The notes under the pieces: generated by a model
The model's input: the letters and a program-made list of their open reading frames with translations, nothing else
What the model was told of the DNA's origin: nothing
The model's database searches: none
Assembly (NCBI GenBank): GCA_011390435.1
Contig: JAABSK010000151.1
Span: 1 to 6,834 of the forward strand
Source of the DNA: Desulfobacteraceae bacterium
GTDB taxonomy: Bacteria > Desulfobacterota > Desulfobacteria > Desulfobacterales > Desulfobacteraceae
Direction: 5' to 3'
Length of the DNA stretch: 6,834 nucleotides
Shown: positions 1 to 4,758 of the stretch, piece after piece
How the letters are laid out: each line of letters opens with the position of its first letter
Numbering within the stretch: the first letter of the stretch is position 1
Translations under genes and position numbers: made by a program

Positions 1-80
1 TGCCCCATACGCTTGCGACGATCTCCACCTGTCTGAGGGATGGACGGGAAGTCCTCGAAATCGAAGATGCCGCATTTTAG
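1..80 (+). CDS. C-terminal end of an unidentified protein (partial)
   Basis: An open frame enters from the left edge and ends at a TAG stop at 78-80. The visible 25 residues end in DGREVLEIEDAAF. Third codon positions are mostly G or C, as in the other genes here, and the stop lies five bases before a strong terminator, so this is very probably a real gene end. The tail is too short to identify. A beta-strand-rich end of a hotdog-fold protein (thioesterase or MaoC-like hydratase) is conceivable but not supported by any motif. The terminator separates it from the SDR gene downstream, so the two are probably separate transcription units. Confidence 0.6.
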   Translation, partial: PHTLATISTCLRDGREVLEIEDAAF

Positions 81-85
81 GCACC

Positions 86-132
86 ATCTCCTCTCCCGGT
101 GTTGTTGAACCGGGAGAGGAGATCTGTTTTTT
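86..132 (+). terminator. Strong intrinsic terminator
   Basis: A perfect 15-bp inverted repeat (86-100 with 109-123, arm ATCTCCTCTCCCGGT) encloses an 8-base loop. It is followed after three bases by six T residues at 127-132. It begins five bases after the stop codon of the left-edge gene, so it ends that transcript and insulates the sigma-54 promoter of the next gene from read-through. Confidence 0.93.
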
Positions 133-138
133 CAGTTA

Positions 139-156
139 ATATTGATATTTCAATAT
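139..156. promoter_or_regulatory. Inverted repeat ATATTG-N6-CAATAT, candidate activator site upstream of the SDR gene
   Basis: The sequence ATATTGATATTTCAATAT is a perfect inverted repeat. The arms ATATTG and CAATAT are six bases apart, and the symmetry extends one base further on each side. The same arms with the same six-base spacing recur at 4499-4516 in the control region of the acyl-CoA dehydrogenase operon. The centre lies about 108 bases upstream of the start predicted from the -24/-12 promoter at 229-243, a usual distance for an enhancer-like site of a sigma-54 activator. That the regulator at 1312-4452 binds here is inference from position and recurrence. Confidence 0.6.
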
Positions 157-228
157 TTTTTCATGTCCTGATTCTGTGTCATTGATATAACTGGCTGGAT
201 TCCAAGATAATTTTTTTTTATTTATCTG

Positions 229-243
229 TGGCATGATACTTGT
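229..243 (+). promoter_or_regulatory. Sigma-54 (-24/-12) promoter of the SDR gene
   Basis: TGGCATGATACTTGT matches the sigma-54 consensus TGGCACG-N4-TTGC with the required spacing: GG at 230-231 (-25/-24) and G at 242 (-13). The departures are T for C in the -24 block, shared with the promoter at 4630-4645, and T for C at -12. The predicted transcription start is near 255, giving a leader of about 60 bases before the ATG at 316. A sigma-54 activator gene next door and an upstream inverted repeat support the call. Confidence 0.72.
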
Positions 244-255
244 TTGGTAGCAGGT

Positions 256-283
256 ATTGATATCGATCAATCACAATCGATCA
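256..283. repeat. Inverted and direct repeats at the predicted SDR transcript start
   Basis: ATTGATATCGATCAAT (256-271) is an inverted repeat with 6-bp arms and a 4-base centre that is nearly self-complementary. Its right part, ATCGATCA (262-269), recurs as a direct copy at 276-283, 14 bases on. The cluster begins one base after the start predicted from the -24/-12 promoter, so it lies in the first transcribed bases. It could be a repressor site or a weak 5' hairpin; the sequence does not decide between these. Confidence 0.4.
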
Positions 284-304
284 GCAACATCACCCATAAC
301 AGAC

Positions 305-310
305 GGAGGA
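305..310 (+). promoter_or_regulatory. Ribosome binding site that fixes the SDR start
   Basis: GGAGGA lies five bases before the ATG at 316. The in-frame TTG at 244 has no such site and lies upstream of the predicted transcript start near 255, so the ATG at 316 is the start to use. Confidence 0.85.
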
Positions 311-315
311 GCAGA

Positions 316-1224
316 ATGGATAAAATCAACTATGACGGAAGGGTTGCCATTGTCACAGGTGCCGGCCAGGGAATCGGAAGAATGTATGCACTGGAGCTGG
401 CCCGGCGCGGGGCAAAAGTCGTGGTCAATGACCTTGGGGTTTCCAGAGACGGGGCAGGCGCAGATACATCTGCTGCTGACAAGGTAGTGGATCAGATTGT
501 GGCTGATGGTGGACAGGCAGTTGCCAACTATGATTCCGTTGCCACCATGGCCGGAGGAGAGAATATCGTGAAAACGGCCATGGATGCCTATGGCAAGGTG
601 GATATTCTGATCAACAATGCCGGTATTCTGCGGGATAAATCCTTTATGAAGATGACAGAAGATGAGTGGGATCTGATCATGAATGTCCATTTGAAAGGGG
701 CCTTCTGTGTCACCCAGCCGGCCATCAAGGTTATGAAAGACAACAATTACGGCAGGATCGTGTTTACTGCATCCACATCCGGGCTGTACGGCAATTTCGG
801 TCAGACAAACTATGGTGCCGCAAAAATGGGGCTTGTGGGCATCATGAATACGTTGAAGCTGGAAATCTCTAAATACGACATCAAAGTCAATACCATTGCA
901 CCGACAGCATGGTCCAGAATGACGGCTGATCTGTTTCCGCCGGAATATGAAGAAAAAATGAGTCCCCAGTTCAATGAACCCATGACCCTGTACCTGTGTT
1001 CGGAAGAAAACCAGATTACCGGTCAGATTTTTGCCATGGGTGCTGGATGGTATGCCCGCACAGCAGTTGTTTCCGGAGACGGAATTTGCATCGGCGATGC
1101 CAAAAGACCCATCAGTGTGGAAGAAATCCGGGATAATTTTGAAGCAATTTCAGATCTGTCCAATCCCAAAGAACATGACAGCGGCATGAGCATTTTCAGT
1201 TATATGCTGCCCCTGCTTAAGTAA
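316..1224 (+). CDS. Short-chain dehydrogenase, MFE-2-type 3-hydroxyacyl-CoA dehydrogenase
   Basis: A 302-residue classical-type SDR, predicted to be a cytosolic NAD-dependent oxidoreductase turning a 3-hydroxyacyl-CoA into the 3-ketoacyl-CoA. Visible motifs: the nucleotide loop TGAGQGIG (14-21); Asp39 at the end of the second strand (VVVNDLG), which favours NAD over NADP; NNAG (100-103); and catalytic Asn123, Ser153, Tyr166 and Lys170 (YGAAK). The segments AADKVVDQI, NNAGILRDKSF and LYGNFGQTNYGAAK, and the C-terminal LYLCSEEN...GQIFAMGAGW, resemble the (3R)-hydroxyacyl-CoA dehydrogenase domain of peroxisomal multifunctional enzyme 2. The hydratase and sterol-carrier domains of that enzyme are absent, which leaves a single-domain protein slightly longer than a typical 250-residue SDR. 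It is transcribed alone, apparently from its own sigma-54 promoter, and converges on the regulator gene. The family call is firm; the substrate and R stereospecificity are inferred from the resemblance only. Confidence 0.9.
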   Translation: MDKINYDGRVAIVTGAGQGIGRMYALELARRGAKVVVNDLGVSRDGAGADTSAADKVVDQIVADGGQAVANYDSVATMAGGENIVKTAMDAYGKVDILINNAGILRDKSFMKMTEDEWDLIMNVHLKGAFCVTQPAIKVMKDNNYGRIVFTASTSGLYGNFGQTNYGAAKMGLVGIMNTLKLEISKYDIKVNTIAPTAWSRMTADLFPPEYEEKMSPQFNEPMTLYLCSEENQITGQIFAMGAGWYARTAVVSGDGICIGDAKRPISVEEIRDNFEAISDLSNPKEHDSGMSIFSYMLPLLK

Positions 1225-1249
1225 AAGGCGGCACATTGCTGACGATTGA

Positions 1250-1292
1250 CAGCAGGAGATTGCTTTGTTTGTGAAAGGTCAGTCTCCTGCTG
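1250..1292. terminator. Hairpin between convergent genes, possible terminator
   Basis: CAGCAGGAGA (1250-1259) is the exact reverse complement of TCTCCTGCTG (1283-1292). Pairing can continue inward three more pairs (one of them G-T), leaving a loop of about 17 bases. It sits midway between the convergent ends of the SDR gene (1224) and the regulator gene (1312). No run of T follows directly on either strand, so it is not a canonical intrinsic terminator. It may protect the 3' ends or act with Rho. Confidence 0.35.
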
Positions 1293-1311
1293 ATGATCGA
1301 ATGCATCAAAC

Positions 1312-4300
1312 CTATTCGGTCTGGGCGCTGTTTTCCTTTTGTCTGCGCTGGTTCGGAATGCCCAGCTTTTTCATTCGTGAATACAGGGTGCTGTGATGAA
1401 TTCCCAGCAGCTTGGCAGCACCTGCAGGTCCATAGATTTTCCATCGGGTTTTTTTGAGGGTGTCAAGAATATAGCGGCGTTCCAGTTCTTCCAGGGTGTA
1501 CTGTCGGCCGATACGGTCATCGGTTCCCTCCTGGCTGAGCTCTGGGATGCTGAACAGTTCTCCGGCATTCAGAATAACGCCCCGTTCAATGACATTTTCC
1601 AGCTCCCGCACATTACCGGGCCAGGGATAGGCCAGTAATTTTTCAATTTCCGTTTCAGGAATTCCCTTAAAGTATTTGTTCATCCGGTCAGAGTGTTTTT
1701 TGAGAAAATGACAGGCCAGGGGTGAAATGTCTTCCATTCGTTCCCGCAGAGGCGGAACATGGATGGGGAATACGTTCAGCCGGTAGTACAGGTCCTGTCG
1801 GAACCGGCCTTCGCTGACAGCTTTTTCAAGATTGCGGTTGGTGGCGGTGAGCAGGCGAAAATCTGAATAAATACTTTCGCTGCCGCCCACCCGCTCGAAT
1901 TTCTTGGTCTGGAGCACCCGCAGCAGGCGGACCTGAATGTCCATGGAAATATCACCGATCTCATCCAGAAAAAGCGTTCCTGTATCCGCCAGTTCAAACC
2001 GGCCGATACGTTTGTGAGATGCCCCGGTGAAGGATCCTTTTTCATGGCCGAACAATTCAGATGCGATCAGGGTTTCTGAAAAGGCGGAGCAGTTCACCCG
2101 GATAAAGGGCTTGTCCCGCCGGCGGCTCTGCTGGTGGATTGCCCGTGCCACCATCTCTTTTCCCACGCCGGTCTCGCCCAGAATTAAAACAGTTGTATCG
2201 GTATCTGAGACCCGCTTCACCAGGCTGAGCACCTTTTTGATTTCAGAGCTGGCTGCAACAAAATCATCAAAGTGCAGATGTTCGAGCTGCTGTTCTTCAA
2301 GATAGTTTTTTTCCTGGCTGAGCCGCTGGTTTAAAAGGTGAATCTCTTCGTAGGCCTGGGCATTGTCCAGCGCAATGGCGGCCAGCGCGGCAAAATAGGA
2401 TAAAATCTTGAGGTCCCGGGCTTTAAAGGTGCTCTGGAAGAGCCGATTGTCGTGGTATAATACCCCGATCGCTTTTTTCTGGCGCAAAAGGGGAATGCAG
2501 ATTCTGGATTTTATCTCATCACTGCTTTTCAGGTCACTGCCTTCAGAGGCTGTGTCCAGCTTTTCTTTGCCGGTTGAGGCTGATTCCAGGATCAACTGCA
2601 TCGAGCGTTTAAATCCTGATTTTTCCATGTCTTCAGCAGACAGATTCTGGGCAGCCAGCAGTTCGATGCCAGCGGTGGCAGATGACCGGTTGTATAGAAA
2701 AATTGCTCCGCGTTCTGCCTGTGTGATTCGGATAACCGTGGATAAAATTCGCTGGGCCACCTTTTTGATATCCCGGATTTCAACAATCTGGGGGCCGAAA
2801 TTCAGGATTTCAGTCATCAGGTCATCTTTGAATTGAAAGTTTTCAAGCAGATGCTGCAGGTCCGGTGCAACCAGCCTGCGTCCGTTCTTTTGAAGAATTT
2901 TTGCAGTGCTTTGCAGATATTTTTTTGCGGTTTCAGTGTCGTTGCGGTGCAGGTAGTATCGTGCCAGTGCTTCGGTTGTCCGGGCAATTTCCAGCTGGCC
3001 GCCGGATTTTTCCAGCAGGCTGAGGGAAGTTTTCAGGCTGCTGAGAATGCTCTGGGAAGATGCATTGTTTTTTTCCTGAATCCAGGCAAGGTATCGATAG
3101 GCCACGCCCTGGTTGTAGATGTTGCCCACATCAATGGACATTTTGATTTCATCTTCAAGGGACAGACCGGGTGCCTTTGGGAAGGCGCCTTTCTCCATAG
3201 CCAGGCAGAATTCGAACAATTGTCCCCGGCTGGTGAACGAATATTTTTTACGGTCTTTAAGGGCCAGTTTAAGATATTTAAACGAGGTGTCATACTCGTT
3301 TTTTTCAAAATAGATGCGGGCCAGCAGCAGGTAGCCAAAGCTTTTGGTGACCACATCCATTTTCCGGGAGCTTTTCAGGGTATCATGAATCTGACGGGCA
3401 GCATTTTCCAGGTCGTTTTTCATGATCAGGGCAAACCCGATATAAATGGATGCCCGTGCCAGTGCATCATCATCCCCAAGGGTCAGGGCGTTGTCCCGAA
3501 GCTGATTGAGCATGCCCAGGGCCTGGGGAATCTGGCCGATATACGCATAGCTGACTCCCAGGATGATACCCACCTTCAGTGAGAGACGGTAGTCTGTGGT
3601 TTTTCTGGAAAAAACCGATTCAATGGACTCATATTTTCGACAGGCCTCCAGAAACAGGCCGGAGTAGCAGTAGTGTACCAGACTGCAGGCATCCAGGGTT
3701 CGTTCCACTGCCGGGTCATTCAGATGTCTGGCCATCTGCCGGCCTTTGAAATAGTACTGCTGGGCGGACCGGTACCGGATCCGTTCATATTCCAGAGCGG
3801 CAATGTGCAGTAAAATGATGCACTGCAGGGAGATGTCATTGAGCTGCTGCGTTTTTTCCAGCGCTTTTTTCAAAAGGCTGAGCAGCAGTTTTGCCACCTG
3901 GGGCGTGCTGACAGACAGCCGGTCCTTGGAATAGCCGATAACGGTTTTTACATAGAGCAGATCTGCCTGGGCCCCGGTTTTATCTTCCAGGTCTGCAATA
4001 GCCTTGTCATAGCATTTAATGGCTTCTTCAGACATTCCTTTCTGACGGTGGCGGTCTGCCGCCTCCATGAGGATGCGGCACCCTTCCAGATCGTTGGAAA
4101 CATAAAGCAGCTGGGCAGCAGCTGCCATGATGGCCTGTTCATTGTCCGTGGATTCCGAGATCATCAGCCGGGCAATGGCCCGGTGAAAACCCTGGCGCTG
4201 TGGTTCCGGCAGGGTCTTTCGCAGCCGGTCCCGGGTTTTATGGTCTGTGAATGTATAAATCCCGGGATCGCCTTTTGTGAGAATTCTTTTTTCAGCTGCC

Positions 4301-4452
4301 GTTTCAAGGGTCTGCAGGATGGCGGTGGCTCTGGTGTCTGTCATTTCCTGAATCCAGTCGATGGAAAAAGCGGTTTCAAACAGTGCTGCCACTGCCAGAA
4401 TTGGTGTGGCTGTTCCAGCCGGACTGTCCAATGGAGAGATTTCAGGAGCCAT
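1312..4452 (-). CDS. Sigma-54-dependent activator with STAND remnant, TPR, GAF, AAA+ and Fis-type HTH
   Basis: A 1046-residue cytosolic transcription activator. Residues 18-97 resemble the winged-helix end of a STAND/AAA ATPase module (ILAVAALFETAFSID, YTFTDHKTRDRL, FHRAIARLM), but no P-loop precedes them. About 125-530 is helical with TPR-like repeats. About 557-700 is a GAF domain, followed by a short coiled coil (about 695-726). The AAA+ module has Walker A GETGVGKE (759-766), the sigma-54 loop GSFTGA (806-811, usually GAFTGA), Walker B with Asp830-Glu831, sensor Asn872, arginine-finger candidates Arg885 and Arg891, and sensor II GNVREL (946-951). A Fis-type helix-turn-helix occupies about 985-1032 (PAGAAKLLGIHHSTLYSRMKKLGI). 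All motifs needed to remodel sigma-54 holoenzyme are present. There is no receiver or kinase domain, so the signal probably comes as a ligand or partner protein through GAF or TPR. AAGG lies six bases before the ATG at 4452, and a stop at 4477-4479 limits any extension to eight codons. It probably controls both flanking sigma-54 promoters. Confidence 0.93.
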   Translation of the reverse strand: MAPEISPLDSPAGTATPILAVAALFETAFSIDWIQEMTDTRATAILQTLETAAEKRILTKGDPGIYTFTDHKTRDRLRKTLPEPQRQGFHRAIARLMISESTDNEQAIMAAAAQLLYVSNDLEGCRILMEAADRHRQKGMSEEAIKCYDKAIADLEDKTGAQADLLYVKTVIGYSKDRLSVSTPQVAKLLLSLLKKALEKTQQLNDISLQCIILLHIAALEYERIRYRSAQQYYFKGRQMARHLNDPAVERTLDACSLVHYCYSGLFLEACRKYESIESVFSRKTTDYRLSLKVGIILGVSYAYIGQIPQALGMLNQLRDNALTLGDDDALARASIYIGFALIMKNDLENAARQIHDTLKSSRKMDVVTKSFGYLLLARIYFEKNEYDTSFKYLKLALKDRKKYSFTSRGQLFEFCLAMEKGAFPKAPGLSLEDEIKMSIDVGNIYNQGVAYRYLAWIQEKNNASSQSILSSLKTSLSLLEKSGGQLEIARTTEALARYYLHRNDTETAKKYLQSTAKILQKNGRRLVAPDLQHLLENFQFKDDLMTEILNFGPQIVEIRDIKKVAQRILSTVIRITQAERGAIFLYNRSSATAGIELLAAQNLSAEDMEKSGFKRSMQLILESASTGKEKLDTASEGSDLKSSDEIKSRICIPLLRQKKAIGVLYHDNRLFQSTFKARDLKILSYFAALAAIALDNAQAYEEIHLLNQRLSQEKNYLEEQQLEHLHFDDFVAASSEIKKVLSLVKRVSDTDTTVLILGETGVGKEMVARAIHQQSRRRDKPFIRVNCSAFSETLIASELFGHEKGSFTGASHKRIGRFELADTGTLFLDEIGDISMDIQVRLLRVLQTKKFERVGGSESIYSDFRLLTATNRNLEKAVSEGRFRQDLYYRLNVFPIHVPPLRERMEDISPLACHFLKKHSDRMNKYFKGIPETEIEKLLAYPWPGNVRELENVIERGVILNAGELFSIPELSQEGTDDRIGRQYTLEELERRYILDTLKKTRWKIYGPAGAAKLLGIHHSTLYSRMKKLGIPNQRRQKENSAQTE

Positions 4453-4484
4453 GGCATGCCTTTTTTTTAAATGTTGTCAGTGCT

Positions 4485-4513
4485 TTTTTAGCCTGGAAAT
4501 ATTGGATAGTCAA
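4485..4513 (-). promoter_or_regulatory. Candidate sigma-70 promoter of the regulator gene
   Basis: Read on the - strand, TTGACT (4508-4513) and TAAAAA (4485-4490) are separated by 17 bases. These match the -35 consensus in five of six positions and the -10 in four of six. The predicted start is near 4478, giving a leader of about 25 bases before the ATG at 4452. The -35 hexamer shares bases with the inverted repeats at 4499-4525, which suggests that a protein bound there would block this promoter. The weak -10 in A/T-rich DNA keeps confidence moderate. Confidence 0.45.
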
Positions 4514-4525
4514 TATAAATATTGA
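4499..4525. promoter_or_regulatory. Overlapping inverted repeats, candidate activator and autoregulation site
   Basis: ATATTG (4499-4504), six bases, then CAATAT (4511-4516) repeats exactly the arms and spacing seen at 139-156. A third half-site, ATATTGA (4519-4525), pairs with TCAATAT (4510-4516) across only two bases as a second perfect inverted repeat. The string AATATTGATATTT (4518-4530) is identical to 138-150. The first repeat is centred about 148 bases upstream of the start predicted for the acyl-CoA dehydrogenase operon and overlaps the regulator's own -35. Binding by the regulator is inference. Confidence 0.6.
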
Positions 4526-4629
4526 TATTTAAACATAATCAACAGGCAGCCGTAAGGAGAACGCCGGGGTGTTTTTTCAAAACACTGTATTTATTTGATT
4601 TCAATTCAAAAAAGTGATCAGTGTTCAGA
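4526..4629. other. A/T-rich spacer between activator site and sigma-54 promoter
   Basis: About 100 bases without a credible gene. It holds a small inverted repeat, GTGTTTT (4569-4575) with AAAACAC (4579-4585), and A/T-rich stretches (about 4575-4612) of the kind that bend easily. Looping between an upstream activator site and a -24/-12 promoter usually needs such DNA or IHF. No convincing IHF consensus was found. No other signal is seen here. Confidence 0.35.
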
Positions 4630-4645
4630 TGGCATGTTCCTTGCT
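4630..4645 (+). promoter_or_regulatory. Sigma-54 (-24/-12) promoter of the acyl-CoA dehydrogenase operon
   Basis: TGGCATGTTCCTTGCT matches TGGCACG-N4-TTGCW in all but one position (T for C in the -24 block). Spacing is exact: GG at 4631-4632 and GC at 4643-4644. The predicted start is near 4656, about 100 bases before the acyl-CoA dehydrogenase start. It lies in the divergent gap beside a sigma-54 activator gene and downstream of the shared inverted repeat. Confidence 0.87.
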
Positions 4646-4686
4646 CAATCTACCAGCATATAACGGTATACGAAAACGAGACCATA

Positions 4687-4758
4687 ATGCAAAGATGTGT
4701 TCTGCCGGCAAAAAAGATGCGTCAGGGCCGGACACATGGTGAAATTTACAGGAGGTAA
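4687..4758 (+). CDS. Possible 23-codon leader ORF overlapping the acyl-CoA dehydrogenase start
   Basis: An ATG at 4687 opens a 23-codon frame rich in Arg and Lys (seven of 23 residues) ending in TAA at 4756-4758. The last A of that stop is the first base of the acyl-CoA dehydrogenase ATG (TAATG). It lies wholly within the predicted leader of the sigma-54 transcript, and the ribosome site of the next gene lies inside its last codons. Its own ribosome site is poor and no family is recognised. It could be a translational-coupling leader or chance. Confidence 0.2.
   Translation: MQRCVLPAKKMRQGRTHGEIYRR
4750..4755 (+). promoter_or_regulatory. Ribosome binding site that leaves two possible starts
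   Basis: AGGAGG ends only two bases before the ATG at 4758, unusually close. The next codon, GTG at 4761, would have a normal five-base spacing. The upstream in-frame stop TGA at 4740-4742 rules out any earlier start. Confidence 0.75.

Noticed and set aside
244..315. Extension of the SDR frame to a TTG at 244
   Set aside because: It lies upstream of the start predicted from the -24/-12 promoter, lacks a ribosome site and adds 24 residues unlike any SDR; the ATG at 316 has GGAGGA at ideal spacing.
271..690. 139-codon frame on the - strand over the SDR start
   Set aside because: It covers the SDR coding start antisense and has no family signal.
2833..3582. 249-codon frame on the + strand inside the regulator gene
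   Set aside because: It is antisense to the TPR region of a complete 1046-residue protein; residues are low in charge and rich in Phe, Gln and Cys, as expected of a shadow.
4575..4612. IHF site between the activator repeat and the sigma-54 promoter
   Set aside because: The best match (around TTGATT near 4596) misses the consensus in its second half; in DNA this A/T-rich such partial matches are expected by chance.
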